A stretch of 64,000 nt of DNA from Mariniflexile jejuense (GTDB taxonomy: Bacteria; Bacteroidota; Bacteroidia; Flavobacteriales; Flavobacteriaceae), in assembly GCF_042675665.1 (NCBI RefSeq), contig NZ_JBHTJI010000001.1, positions 1,302,001 to 1,366,000 on the forward strand, given 5' to 3'. The position numbers and the translations under genes are program-made. Shown in pieces: positions 34,299 to 42,640 of the stretch (within the stretch, counting starts at the first letter, position 1; every line of letters starts with the position of its first letter). Below the pieces are notes generated by a model that made no database searches, had not been told where the DNA came from, and was given only the letters and a program-made list of their open reading frames with translations.

Positions 34299-35630
34299 TT
34301 AATTGGAAAGTACTTCTGCAAAGTCAAACCTAACCAATCCATCTTCATCAATTTTAGTTAGTACAACTTCATGTAATGTATTTACTAATGCTGGATTCCA
34401 AGGTGCTTTAACTTTTACATAATTTTCTGTAAACCCGTTTATGTAGCCTTCTTTATTTTCGCTTTCAAACAATACGGTTCTGGTAGTTCCTAACTGACTT
34501 TCATAAAAAGCCCGACGCAATTTAACCGATAAACCACGAAGCATTTTACTGCGTTTGTTTCTAACATTCATTGACACAACACCTTCCATTTCGGCAGCTT
34601 CGGTATTATCGCGCTCAGAATATGTAAATACGTGTAAATAAGAAATATCCAGTGTATTTAAAAAGTTATAGGTTTCTAAAAAATGGTCGTCTGTTTCACC
34701 AGGAAAACCAACAATAACATCAACACCTATACAAGCTTGCGGCATTACTTCTTTTATTTTTGAAACACGATCTACATACAACTCTCGCATATAGCGACGT
34801 TTCATTTTTTTTAGAATCTCATTACTTCCACTTTGTAAAGGAATGTGAAAATGAGGCACAAAAGCTCTTGATTTTGAAACCAAATCGATGGTTTCATTTT
34901 TTAATAAATTAGGTTCGATAGATGAAATTCGCAAACGCTCGATGCCTTCAACTTTATCTAATTCGGTTACCAAATCTAAAAACGTGTGTTCGTGTTTTTT
35001 GTTACCAAATTCACCTTTACCATAATCGCCAATATTAACACCTGTTAAAACAATTTCTTTAATATTTTGAGCTGAAATTTCTTTGGCATTTTGGAGTACA
35101 TTTTCCATAGTATCGCTTCGTGAAATACCACGAGCTAACGGAATGGTGCAATATGTACATTTGTAATCGCAACCATCTTGTACTTTTAAAAAAGCGCGCG
35201 TTCTATCGCCAATAGAATAGCTTCCAACGTAAAAATCGGCTTCTTCAATTTCGCATGAATGTACTTCACCAAAATCGTTTTTTGAAAGATCGTTTAAATA
35301 ATCGGTAATCTTAAATTTCTCTGTAGCACCTAAAACTAAATCTACACCATCAACATCTGCCAATTCTTGCGGTTTTAATTGCGCATAACAACCTACAGCT
35401 GCTACAAATGCCTTTGGGTTTACTTTTTGTGCCTGTTTTACTATACTTTTAAAACGTTTGTCTGCATTTTCGGTTACTGAACAGGTATTAATTACATAAA
35501 TATCTGCGACTTCAGAAAAATCTACACGATCAAAACCTTCATCTGAAAAACTTCTGGCTATTGTAGAAGTTTCAGAAAAATTAAGCTTACAACCTAATGT
35601 ATAAAATGCAACTTTTTTTTGAGAATTCAT
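34299..35630 (-). CDS. mtaB: tRNA t6A37 methylthiotransferase MtaB
   Basis: Radical SAM methylthiotransferase, 443 residues, converting t6A37 to ms2t6A37 in tRNAs reading ANN codons. The N-terminal UPF0004 domain has the second-cluster cysteines Cys14 (TLGCKLN), Cys50 (NTCSV) and Cys81 (VGCYAQ). The radical SAM cluster is Cys154/158/161 in DGCDYKCTYCTIP. A C-terminal TRAM-like domain ends the protein. TLGCKLNFSE separates it from MiaB. A -7 element sits 20 bases upstream, and a terminator and possible small RNA lie just before that. Confidence 0.93.
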   Translation of the reverse strand: MNSQKKVAFYTLGCKLNFSETSTIARSFSDEGFDRVDFSEVADIYVINTCSVTENADKRFKSIVKQAQKVNPKAFVAAVGCYAQLKPQELADVDGVDLVLGATEKFKITDYLNDLSKNDFGEVHSCEIEEADFYVGSYSIGDRTRAFLKVQDGCDYKCTYCTIPLARGISRSDTMENVLQNAKEISAQNIKEIVLTGVNIGDYGKGEFGNKKHEHTFLDLVTELDKVEGIERLRISSIEPNLLKNETIDLVSKSRAFVPHFHIPLQSGSNEILKKMKRRYMRELYVDRVSKIKEVMPQACIGVDVIVGFPGETDDHFLETYNFLNTLDISYLHVFTYSERDNTEAAEMEGVVSMNVRNKRSKMLRGLSVKLRRAFYESQLGTTRTVLFESENKEGYINGFTENYVKVKAPWNPALVNTLHEVVLTKIDEDGLVRFDFAEVLSN

Positions 35631-35649
35631 TTCATTATTTAAAACGCTG

Positions 35650-35657
35650 CAAAGTTA
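35650..35657 (-). promoter_or_regulatory. Probable -7 element of mtaB
   Basis: TAACTTTG on the minus strand. Transcription would start near 35643, 13 bases before the ATG, a leader length seen at several promoters in this window. Confidence 0.5.
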
Positions 35658-35659
35658 AT

Positions 35660-35691
35660 AAAAAAAGAGCGTTTCTAAATAGAAACGCTCT
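35660..35691 (-). terminator. Strong terminator, minus strand
   Basis: AGAGCGTTTCTA (35666-35677) is a perfect inverted match to TAGAAACGCTCT (35680-35691). On the minus strand a T run of about six follows. No protein gene lies upstream on that strand. Confidence 0.85.
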
Positions 35692-35745
35692 GAACAAAAC
35701 AAATAGGTAATCCTTTCTGATAAATTTGAGAGACTAAATTGTTTA
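35660..35745 (-). ncRNA. Candidate small RNA upstream of mtaB, about 86 nt
   Basis: Minus-strand unit with a near-consensus promoter (35752-35782) at one end and a strong terminator (35660-35691) at the other, and no open frame or ATG between. The RNA would include a small hairpin AGG-ATTA-CCT near 35706-35717. Alternative: an attenuated leader of mtaB. No known family is recognised. Confidence 0.4.
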
Positions 35746-35751
35746 TAATAG

Positions 35752-35782
35752 CAAAATAATCTTATTAATTTTTTTGACACAA
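35752..35782 (-). promoter_or_regulatory. Promoter for the candidate small RNA
   Basis: Minus strand TTG (plus 35780-35782), 20-base spacer, TTATTTTG (plus 35752-35759), one base off TAnnTTTG. Confidence 0.45.
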
Positions 35783-35848
35783 GACTATTTTAAAAGTCAC
35801 AATAAATTATTAAAGATTAAAAAAATTAGAAATAGATAATAAAAACTT

Positions 35849-35856
35849 TATTTTTG
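35849..35856 (+). promoter_or_regulatory. Probable -7 element of the solute-binding protein gene
   Basis: TATTTTTG exactly matches TAnnTTTG. Transcription would begin near 35863, 14 bases before the GTG start at 35877. Confidence 0.5.
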
Positions 35857-35876
35857 AATGCATTAAAAATATAAAT

Positions 35877-37502
35877 GTGGCATATAAACATATTAAAGTT
35901 TTAAACTTTTTAATTTTAACTATCATATTTAGTTTGATAGTGTCCTGCAATAAAAACACTAAAAAATTAAACGATTTACTTGTTTTTAAATATAACGAGC
36001 ATAAAAATATTGGTTCGTTAGATCCTGCATTTTCTAAAGATATTGCCGATATATGGGCTACAAACCAGTTATTTAATGGGTTAGCACAAATGGACGACCA
36101 ATTAAACGTTAAACCATGCATAGCTAAAAGTTGGAGTATTTCTGAAGACGCACTAACCTACTCGTTTTTATTACGCAACGATGTGTATTTCCATAAAGAC
36201 GCTTTATTTGGAAAAGATTCAACAAGAACAGTAGTTGCTAAAGATTTTGAATATAGCTTAAACAGACTTTTAGATAAGCAAGTTGCATCACCCGGAAGTT
36301 GGGTTTTAGAAAAAGTTGAAGGGTTTAAAGCTTTAAATGATACATTATTTGAAATAAAATTAAAACAACCTTTTCCTGCATTTTTGGGTTTATTAACTAT
36401 GAAATATTGCTCGGTTGTTCCAAAAGAAATTGTAGAACATTATGGAAGCGATTTTAGATCGCACCCAATAGGTACTGGTCCATTTAAATTTAAGCGTTGG
36501 GAAGAAAACATAAAGTTGGTTTTTAGAAAAAATATCAACTATTTTGAAACTGATGAAAATGGTAAAAAACTACCATATTTAGAAGCTGTTGCAATTACGT
36601 TTTTACCCGATAAACAAAGTGAATTTTTACAATTTGCACAAGGCAACATCGATTTTGTTTCAGGCTTAGATGCGTCGTATAAAGATGAAATTTTAACAGC
36701 TAACGGGCAATTACGAAATTTGTATAAGAACGATGTAAACATGATTCGTGGTCCTTATTTAAACACAGAATATTTGGCATTTTATATGGATTCTGAAGTT
36801 CCTGAAATACAATCTGAACTTATTAGAAAAGCTGTAAACTATGGTTTTGACCGTAAAAAAATGATGATTTATTTACGTAATGGTGTTGGTATTCCTGCAA
36901 ACGGCGGTTTTATACCAAAAGGATTACCGGGTTATAACGAAAGTATTGGTTTTGATTATCAACCTGAAAAAGCTAAGCAACTAATTGCGCAATTTAAAAA
37001 GGAAACCAAAATTCAAAATCCTGAAATTGCTATAACAACCACAAGCAATTATTTAAGTTTTTGCGAGTACATACAACGGGAACTTCAAAAAATTGGATTG
37101 ATTGTTAATATTGATGTTATTCCTGCAGCCACATTAAAAGATGCTAAAGCAAATGGTAAACTAAACATTTTTAGAGCCAGTTGGGTTGCCGATTATCCGG
37201 ATGCTGAAAATTATTTATCACTTTATTACAGCAAAAATTTTGCGCCAAACGGACCAAATTACACACATTTTAAAGACGCACAATTTGATGCTTGGTATGA
37301 AGAAGCATATACTATAACCGACACAAAAAAACGAGAACAACTTTATACAAAAATGGATAGTTTAGTGATGCAAAAAACACCCGTAGTTGTAATGTTTTAT
37401 GATGAAGTTGTGCGTTTTACACGAAAAAATGTAAGCGGTTTAGGTATTAACCCTATAAACTTGTTGGAATTAAAAAAAGTAAAAAAAATAGCTAAATTCT
37501 AA
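35877..37502 (+). CDS. ABC transporter solute-binding lipoprotein, family 5 (OppA/DppA-like)
   Basis: A 541-residue family 5 solute-binding protein, normally the periplasmic receptor for peptides or nickel chelates. The signal ends LIVSC (lipid Cys24). Family segments are GSLDPAFSKDIADIWATNQLFNGLAQMD, PIGTGPFKFKRWEEN and the C-terminal FRASWVADYPDAENYLSLYYSKNF. The start is GTG at 35877; no in-frame ATG exists upstream, and a -7 element 21 bases before supports it. No permease or ATPase genes adjoin it, so its partners are elsewhere or it acts alone. Its stop overlaps the convergent next gene by four bases. Confidence 0.9.
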   Translation: MAYKHIKVLNFLILTIIFSLIVSCNKNTKKLNDLLVFKYNEHKNIGSLDPAFSKDIADIWATNQLFNGLAQMDDQLNVKPCIAKSWSISEDALTYSFLLRNDVYFHKDALFGKDSTRTVVAKDFEYSLNRLLDKQVASPGSWVLEKVEGFKALNDTLFEIKLKQPFPAFLGLLTMKYCSVVPKEIVEHYGSDFRSHPIGTGPFKFKRWEENIKLVFRKNINYFETDENGKKLPYLEAVAITFLPDKQSEFLQFAQGNIDFVSGLDASYKDEILTANGQLRNLYKNDVNMIRGPYLNTEYLAFYMDSEVPEIQSELIRKAVNYGFDRKKMMIYLRNGVGIPANGGFIPKGLPGYNESIGFDYQPEKAKQLIAQFKKETKIQNPEIAITTTSNYLSFCEYIQRELQKIGLIVNIDVIPAATLKDAKANGKLNIFRASWVADYPDAENYLSLYYSKNFAPNGPNYTHFKDAQFDAWYEEAYTITDTKKREQLYTKMDSLVMQKTPVVVMFYDEVVRFTRKNVSGLGINPINLLELKKVKKIAKF

Positions 37503-38209
37503 TTTAACTCTCCATAAGATTTTAAAACATCATCATCTTCTTCCGTGATTCCTAAAATGATTAAATACATAGATATTCCATAAAAAATAGTATTAAAAAA
37601 AGAAGGAAAAGGTAAAATTTTGTTAAACGTATTTACAGCGTTTATACTTTCTACTAAAACGAACAATAAACAACCAAAAAGCACATAAAAATAACTGAAT
37701 TTTGAAAATTGAGCTTTTCTTAAATAGGCTAAATTCAACATTAATAAAGAAATAAACAACGTAATCAAACCAGGTATAAGAAATGCTTTCAGGTTTTTAT
37801 AAATTAATGAAATTACAAAAGTAATACCCAAATAAACTATTATAGAAAAAGGAAACAACCTAGAAAATTCAAAATCTTCTTTACTTTTAAATTTTAAACA
37901 AAAAAACAATTTACCTACTGCAAAAAAAAGCATACTTAATACCAAAAAAACCTTATTTAAATAATTTAAAATCATAAAATCTCCTAAAAGAAAAAAAAAC
38001 AATGCGAATACAACGTTTCGTTCTACTTTCTTCCTTTTATGTTTCATATTAATATAGTAGTAAGCTATTAATGAAATTAAAATCAAGGGTTTTGAAAAAA
38101 ATCTATAATTGTTATTATTAAGGTATATTTTTATACAAACATCGATGAAAAGCACTGTTACAAAAACTACAGTAAATTTTATCTTATTAAGATAAATAGA
38201 TTTAAGCAT
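37499..38209 (-). CDS. YhhN/TMEM86-family membrane protein
   Basis: A 236-residue polytopic membrane protein with seven to eight hydrophobic spans. Family cues are YRFFSKPLILISL (36-48), FALFFFLLGDFMIL (about 69-82, the conserved Gly-Asp), and FGCLLFVLVESINAVN near 172-187. YhhN/TMEM86 proteins include mammalian lysoplasmalogenase; activity in bacteria is uncertain. Gene ends convergently with the solute-binding protein gene, four-base overlap. Confidence 0.75.
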   Translation of the reverse strand: MLKSIYLNKIKFTVVFVTVLFIDVCIKIYLNNNNYRFFSKPLILISLIAYYYINMKHKRKKVERNVVFALFFFLLGDFMILNYLNKVFLVLSMLFFAVGKLFFCLKFKSKEDFEFSRLFPFSIIVYLGITFVISLIYKNLKAFLIPGLITLFISLLMLNLAYLRKAQFSKFSYFYVLFGCLLFVLVESINAVNTFNKILPFPSFFNTIFYGISMYLIILGITEEDDDVLKSYGELN

Positions 38210-38272
38210 ATTTTCTTTATAACATTGAATTTTCCCTCAATATAGCAAATATTTAATAGATTTTAAATTTAA

Positions 38273-39178
38273 TTACTTTTGTGTTGAAACAAAATAGTAC
38301 ACATCATCATCACCTTTACCGCCATCTCTTTTTGATGAAAAATAGCCTGTTTTGGTGGTTGAATTTATAACCAAACAAAAATCATCTTGATTACTATTAA
38401 TAAGTTCTGGAAGTTTTTCAGCTTTATCAAAGCTTCCATCTACATTCATTAGGCTTTTGTAAATATCAAAACCGCCAAAACCATTTGGTCTGTTTGAAGC
38501 AAAATATAAGGTATTATCGTCTGCAATAAACGGAAACATTTCTTTACTATACGAATTCACTTTGCTACCCAAGTTTTTAGGTTCGCTGTATGAATTATTT
38601 CCTAAAACATCTACTTTAAAAATATCCGAACCGCCTTTTGTTGTTTCCTTTCCGCCTCTTATGTTCGAGGTAAAATACAGGGTTTTTCCGTCGTTACTTA
38701 AAGCTGGATGTGCATAAGAATATTTTGGATTACAAAACGCTAAGGTTTTAAAATTTGTCCAACCAATTCCAGTTTTAAACTCGCCTACTTTTATTAAAAA
38801 GTTATCTTCTTCAATATTACTATTATCAATGGTAGTAGTAATAAATAGCTGTTTCCCGTTAGATGACATGGTGGCACTTGTTATATAGTTTATCTTCTGC
38901 TCAGGGTCTATTTCAATATTTTTTATGTTTTGAATTGTACCATTTTCAGAAAGTTCACCTTCAAAAATAGTAAGTATTGGATTGCCTTGATAGCGTTTTA
39001 ATCTATCTTTTTTATCCAATAAATACGATGTGAAAATAATTTTTGAATTTGAAATTAACATCAAACCAAAATGTGGATATTCGGTGTTAATTTCAAGATT
39101 TTTAACAGCAAAATCATCGGTTTGAGAAAACCCTAAAATGCTGAATAGCGTAAAAACACAAACCAAAATTTTTTGCAT
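38273..39178 (-). CDS. PD40-type beta-propeller exported protein
   Basis: A 301-residue exported protein with a signal peptide (MQKILVCVFTLFSILGFSQ). Its repeats are typical of WD40-like PD40 propellers: HPALSNDGKTLYFTSN near 165-180, GGSDIFKVDV, FPFIADDNTLYFASNRPNGFGGFDIYKS and TKTGYFSSKRDGGKGDDDVYYF. Such proteins in Flavobacteriaceae are often linked to OmpA-like or T9SS-related envelope complexes, but no partner gene is adjacent. A -7 element lies at 39197-39204. Confidence 0.82.
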   Translation of the reverse strand: MQKILVCVFTLFSILGFSQTDDFAVKNLEINTEYPHFGLMLISNSKIIFTSYLLDKKDRLKRYQGNPILTIFEGELSENGTIQNIKNIEIDPEQKINYITSATMSSNGKQLFITTTIDNSNIEEDNFLIKVGEFKTGIGWTNFKTLAFCNPKYSYAHPALSNDGKTLYFTSNIRGGKETTKGGSDIFKVDVLGNNSYSEPKNLGSKVNSYSKEMFPFIADDNTLYFASNRPNGFGGFDIYKSLMNVDGSFDKAEKLPELINSNQDDFCLVINSTTKTGYFSSKRDGGKGDDDVYYFVSTQK

Positions 39179-39196
39179 ATTTCAAATGGTTACAAA

Positions 39197-39204
39197 CAAA
39201 TATA
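39197..39204 (-). promoter_or_regulatory. Probable -7 element of the PD40 gene
   Basis: TATATTTG on the minus strand, 19 bases before the ATG at 39178. No clear -33 element. Confidence 0.5.
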
Positions 39205-39233
39205 ACAATTTGAATTTAAACAGTTTATATTAC

Positions 39234-40409
39234 CTATTCGCGTCTATACTTTTTTGTTTCTTCAAAAACGTGTTCTAAAATGGCTTTATCTTGGTCTGAA
39301 AACTCAATATTACGTCTAGACATTACAACTTCGGCAACTTCAAAAGCTTTTTTAGTTAAGTAAGTTGTAAAACCTCCATTACCACCCCAACTAAAACTTG
39401 GCACAAAATTTCTTGGGAAACCGCTTCCAAAAATATTAGCACTTACGCCTACAACTGTACCAGTATTAAACATGGTGTTAATACCACATTTACTATGGTC
39501 GCCCATCATAAGTCCGCAAAACTGCAAACCTGTTCTTGCAAAACTTTCGGTTTGGTAATCCCATAAACGGACTTCAGCATAATTATTTTTAAGGTTAGAA
39601 TTGTTTGTATCTGCACCTAAATTACACCATTCGCCTAATACGGAATTTCCTAAAAACCCATCATGTCCTTTATTTGAATACCCAAAAATAACCGAATTAT
39701 TAACTTCGCCACCCACTTTACTATGCGGTCCAACAGTGGTTGGTCCATAAATTTTAGCTCCTAATTTAATACCCGCACCTTCACATAACGCTAAAGGACC
39801 TCGAATTAGCGAACCTTCCATTATTTCAGTATTCTTTCCAATGTAAATAGGACCAGAACTTGCGTTAAGTGTTACAAATTCTAATTTAGCACCTTCTTCA
39901 ATAAAAATATTTTCAGCAGCTATAACATTATTGCTAGATGGAATTGGTTTAGACACTCTTCCGTTTGTAATTAAATTAAAATCTTCTTGAATGGCTTCGC
40001 CGTTTTTTGAAAAAATGTCCCAAGTATTTTCAATTTTAAGAACATCATCATTAAATTCGATAGCTTCATATGTTTCAAAATCAACTTCATCTTGAGTCTC
40101 TTTTGAAAAAAATGCAATCACATCCTCATCTTTAAAAATAGCCTGATTATCTTTTAAACTTTTAATCATTTCAACCAATTCTAAATTTGGAAGGTATGAT
40201 GCGTTTATCATTATATTTTCTTCCATTTCTACCATTGGATATTTATCAGATAAATAATCTTCAGTTACTGTAGTTGTTGTTGCATCTAAAAATAGTTCCC
40301 ATTTTTCACGAATGGTAAGAATACCTATTCGTATATCGGCAACAGGTCGTGTGAATGTAAATGGTAATAAGTTATTTCGAGACGGACCATCAAAAAGAAT
40401 ATAGTTCAT
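39234..40409 (-). CDS. GlmU-like sugar nucleotidyltransferase family protein
   Basis: A 391-residue protein of the GlmU-like family conserved in Bacteroidota. The N-terminus MNYILFDGPSRNNLLPFTFTRP VADIR resembles a nucleotidyltransferase domain, but the GlmU loop LAAGxGTRM is absent, so pyrophosphorylase activity is doubtful. The second half (about 165-345) is a left-handed beta-helix of hexapeptide repeats (IYIGKNTEIMEGSLIRG, IKLGAKIYGPTTVGPHSKVG). It may act on sugar phosphates for envelope synthesis; this is family-level inference. Confidence 0.82.
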   Translation of the reverse strand: MNYILFDGPSRNNLLPFTFTRPVADIRIGILTIREKWELFLDATTTTVTEDYLSDKYPMVEMEENIMINASYLPNLELVEMIKSLKDNQAIFKDEDVIAFFSKETQDEVDFETYEAIEFNDDVLKIENTWDIFSKNGEAIQEDFNLITNGRVSKPIPSSNNVIAAENIFIEEGAKLEFVTLNASSGPIYIGKNTEIMEGSLIRGPLALCEGAGIKLGAKIYGPTTVGPHSKVGGEVNNSVIFGYSNKGHDGFLGNSVLGEWCNLGADTNNSNLKNNYAEVRLWDYQTESFARTGLQFCGLMMGDHSKCGINTMFNTGTVVGVSANIFGSGFPRNFVPSFSWGGNGGFTTYLTKKAFEVAEVVMSRRNIEFSDQDKAILEHVFEETKKYRRE

Positions 40410-40413
40410 TTGG

Positions 40414-40448
40414 AAGTTAAAAGTTAAAGGTTAAAAGTTAAAAGTTGT
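40414..40448. repeat. Five 7-bp tandem repeats
   Basis: Units aagttaa, aagttaa, aggttaa, aagttaa and a degenerate aagttgt follow each other directly. They lie within the leader of the GlmU-like gene (whose -7 element is at 40480-40487), just before its ATG. Confidence 0.8.
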
Positions 40449-40479
40449 TCATACTCTTAACAATAAACTTAAGTTTAAA

Positions 40480-40487
40480 CAAAAATA
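40480..40487 (-). promoter_or_regulatory. Probable -7 element of the GlmU-like gene
   Basis: TATTTTTG on the minus strand. Leader would be about 64 bases and would contain the 7-bp repeats. Confidence 0.45.
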
Positions 40488-40505
40488 GATGAATTAGACA
40501 TAATA

Positions 40506-40540
40506 AAAAAGCCTTCCATATTAAATATAGAAGGCTTTTT
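40506..40540. terminator. Terminator after the L31 gene
   Basis: AAAAAGCCTTC (40506-40516) pairs with GAAGGCTTTTT (40530-40540), and the loop can extend with ATATT/AATAT. T runs flank both sides; its main role is to end the minus-strand L31 transcript. Confidence 0.85.
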
Positions 40541-40556
40541 ATATAGTTTTTTAAGC

Positions 40557-40808
40557 TTATTTAGTAAACTTAGCGTATTTGTTTTTAAATTTATCAATAC
40601 GTCCAGCAGTATCAACCAATTTAGATTTACCTGTGTAAAAAGGGTGAGAAGATCTTGAAATCTCCATTTTTACAAGCGGGTATTCAACACCATCAACTTC
40701 TAAAGTTTCTGTGGTTAATGCAGTAGATTTTGTTAAAAACACATCTTCGTTAGACATATCTTTGAATGCTACTATTCTATAATTTTCTGGATGTATATCT
40801 TTTTTCAT
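40557..40808 (-). CDS. rpmE2: Large ribosomal subunit protein L31, type B
   Basis: An 83-residue type B L31 protein (MKKDIHPENYRIVAFKDMSN, then VDGVEYPLVKMEISRSSHPFYTGK). It contains no cysteine, so it is the zinc-independent form. In organisms with two L31 genes this form replaces the zinc-binding one under zinc shortage; in Flavobacteriaceae it is commonly the form present. It is a single-gene unit with a canonical promoter (40900-40929), an 85-base leader with a hairpin, and a terminator (40506-40540). Confidence 0.96.
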   Translation of the reverse strand: MKKDIHPENYRIVAFKDMSNEDVFLTKSTALTTETLEVDGVEYPLVKMEISRSSHPFYTGKSKLVDTAGRIDKFKNKYAKFTK

Positions 40809-40844
40809 CTGAATGATATTTATTTTTTTTATTCTGACAGATGC

Positions 40845-40859
40845 AACACTAAAAGTGTT
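40845..40859 (-). promoter_or_regulatory. Hairpin in the L31 leader
   Basis: AACACT (40845-40850) pairs with AGTGTT (40854-40859) across three bases, in the leader between the promoter and the L31 ATG. Possible site for autoregulation; inference only. Confidence 0.4.
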
Positions 40860-40899
40860 TCATCGTTTAAAGCTTTAATTCTTTTCAATTTTGGAAGTG

Positions 40900-40929
40900 C
40901 AAAAATAAGCATTTTTTACAATTTCGCAA
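40900..40929 (-). promoter_or_regulatory. Bacteroidota-type promoter for rpmE2
   Basis: Minus strand TTG (plus 40927-40929), 19-base spacer, TATTTTTG (plus 40900-40907): a full consensus match. Transcription would start near 40893. Confidence 0.78.
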
Positions 40930-40974
40930 TACTTTTTTATATTTTTTATTTACAACAAAAATGTAACGTTTTAT

Positions 40975-40982
40975 TATATTTG
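40975..40982 (+). promoter_or_regulatory. Probable -7 element of the DUF4199 gene
   Basis: TATATTTG, about 38 bases before the ATG at 41021. No TTG at -33. Confidence 0.45.
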
Positions 40983-41020
40983 AATACTAACTACATTAAC
41001 TAACACAAAAATATATAATT

Positions 41021-41551
41021 ATGGAAAAATCTTTAAAATCAATCGCAACTAATTATGGCTTATACCTTGGTATTTTATTAGCGTTACTAACTGTTATTTC
41101 GTATGCAATTAACATTGAATTATTAACATATACATGGTACGGTATTTTTATTTTAATTGCTATTGTTGCTTTTGGAATTGTTTCGGTAGCAAAAATAAAG
41201 CAGGCTCAAAATGGTTTTGCAAGTTTTAAAGAATCTTTTTCTGCTTATTTTATAACTGTTTTAATCGGATTGATAATAAGTACAGTAGTGTCATACTTAA
41301 TTTTCAATTTTATAGATACCGAGGCTGCTGGAATTTTAAAAGAAAAAACCGTTGAAAAAACAGTGCAAATGATGAAAAGCTTTAATGCACCAAATGAAGC
41401 TATTGCTGAAGCTGTTGAAAAAATTGAATCTCAAAATCAATTTAGTATAGGTGGCATTTTAAAAGGTTTAGCTGCTTATTTAGTGTTTTTTAGCGTTATT
41501 GGCTTAATAGTTGCCGCAGCTATGAAAAAAAGTAAACCCGACACCGAATAA
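41021..41551 (+). CDS. DUF4199 family membrane protein
   Basis: A 176-residue inner-membrane protein of the DUF4199 family, widespread in Bacteroidota and of unknown function. Four hydrophobic spans are visible (about 11-29, 36-57, 74-97, 146-169). A charged helical segment of about 45 residues (EKTVEKTVQMMKSFNAPNEAI) lies between spans 3 and 4. It is 41 bases upstream of a GtrB-like glycosyltransferase; these two genes are commonly paired in Flavobacteriaceae and are probably cotranscribed. Confidence 0.88.
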   Translation: MEKSLKSIATNYGLYLGILLALLTVISYAINIELLTYTWYGIFILIAIVAFGIVSVAKIKQAQNGFASFKESFSAYFITVLIGLIISTVVSYLIFNFIDTEAAGILKEKTVEKTVQMMKSFNAPNEAIAEAVEKIESQNQFSIGGILKGLAAYLVFFSVIGLIVAAAMKKSKPDTE

Positions 41552-41592
41552 TTTCTGTATTTTTGAAGCATCAACTATTTGAAAGCTTTTAA

Positions 41593-42543
41593 ATGAACAT
41601 ATCAGTAGTTATTCCACTACTTAACGAACAAGATTCTATAAACGAATTACACGATTGGATTGTAAAAGTGATGCAGTCCAATCATTTTTCATACGAAATC
41701 ATTTTTATTGATGATGGCAGTACTGATGATTCGTGGAAAACAATCAATAATCTTTCTACACAAAACCAAAATGTAAAAGGTATTCGGTTTTTAAAAAACT
41801 TTGGTAAATCGCAAGCGCTTCATGCTGGTTTTGAAAAAGCTGTGGGCGATGTTGTTATTACTATGGATGCCGATTTACAAGACAATCCAGACGAAATTCC
41901 GGATCTTTATAACATGATTACTACAGACGGTTTCGATTTAGTTTCGGGCTGGAAAAAGAAACGTTACGACTCGGTAATTGCAAAAAATTTACCCTCAAAA
42001 TTATTTAATTGGGCAGCAAGAAAAACATCGGGTGTAAAACTTCACGATTTTAATTGTGGTTTAAAAGCTTACAAACTAGACGTTGTTAAAAACATTGATG
42101 TAAATGGTGAAATGCACCGTTACATTCCTGTATTGGCTAAAAATGCTGGGTTTATAAAAATAACCGAGAAAATTGTTCAGCATCAAGCCAGAAAATATGG
42201 TGTTACTAAATTTGGCATGAACCGTTTTATTAATGGCTTTCTAGATTTAATTACCATTTGGTTTTTATCGCGTTTTGGCAAACGCCCAATGCATTTATTT
42301 GGTGCCTTAGGATTCATTATGTTTGCAATCGGTTTTGGTTTTGCACTTTATTTAGGCATCGATAAATTATTTTTAAATAAAACCGGAAGGCTTATAACCG
42401 AGCGTCCACAATTCTACATATCGCTTTCTACCATGATTATTGGTACACAATTTTTTGTTGCTGGTTTTTTGGGTGAAATTATTTTACGCACAAAACAAGA
42501 TAAAAAACGCTATTTAGTTAAAGAAGAATTGAATTTAAATTAA
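41593..42543 (+). CDS. Polyprenyl-phosphate glycosyltransferase, GtrB/DPM-like
   Basis: Membrane-anchored GT-A glycosyltransferase, 316 residues. SVVIPLLNEQDSINEL opens the fold, EIIFIDDGSTDDS (35-47) binds nucleotide, and the metal site is MDADLQDNP (91-99). The C-terminus has two membrane spans (about 231-257 and 268-293), the GtrB/ArnC/DPM1 arrangement that makes polyprenyl-phosphate sugars. HQARKYGVTKFG is the conserved interface segment (Q-x-R-x-x-G-x-S/T-K/R). The sugar made is unknown. Probably in an operon with the DUF4199 gene. Confidence 0.9.
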   Translation: MNISVVIPLLNEQDSINELHDWIVKVMQSNHFSYEIIFIDDGSTDDSWKTINNLSTQNQNVKGIRFLKNFGKSQALHAGFEKAVGDVVITMDADLQDNPDEIPDLYNMITTDGFDLVSGWKKKRYDSVIAKNLPSKLFNWAARKTSGVKLHDFNCGLKAYKLDVVKNIDVNGEMHRYIPVLAKNAGFIKITEKIVQHQARKYGVTKFGMNRFINGFLDLITIWFLSRFGKRPMHLFGALGFIMFAIGFGFALYLGIDKLFLNKTGRLITERPQFYISLSTMIIGTQFFVAGFLGEIILRTKQDKKRYLVKEELNLN

Positions 42544-42611
42544 TAACTTTAAAAACAGTTTCACCACCTTCAAAATAACATTCATTTAAAACCTATTTTT
42601 TTGCATTTGTT

Positions 42612-42619
42612 TACTTTTG
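42612..42619 (+). promoter_or_regulatory. Probable -7 element of the phosphoglucomutase gene
   Basis: TACTTTTG matches TAnnTTTG; transcription would begin near 42626, 15 bases before the ATG at 42641. Confidence 0.5.
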
Positions 42620-42640
42620 AAGTTTATTATTTAAGACATT

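Noticed and set aside
39234..39240. Calling the GlmU-like gene glmU
   Set aside because: The pyrophosphorylase loop of true GlmU is missing, so only family resemblance is claimed.
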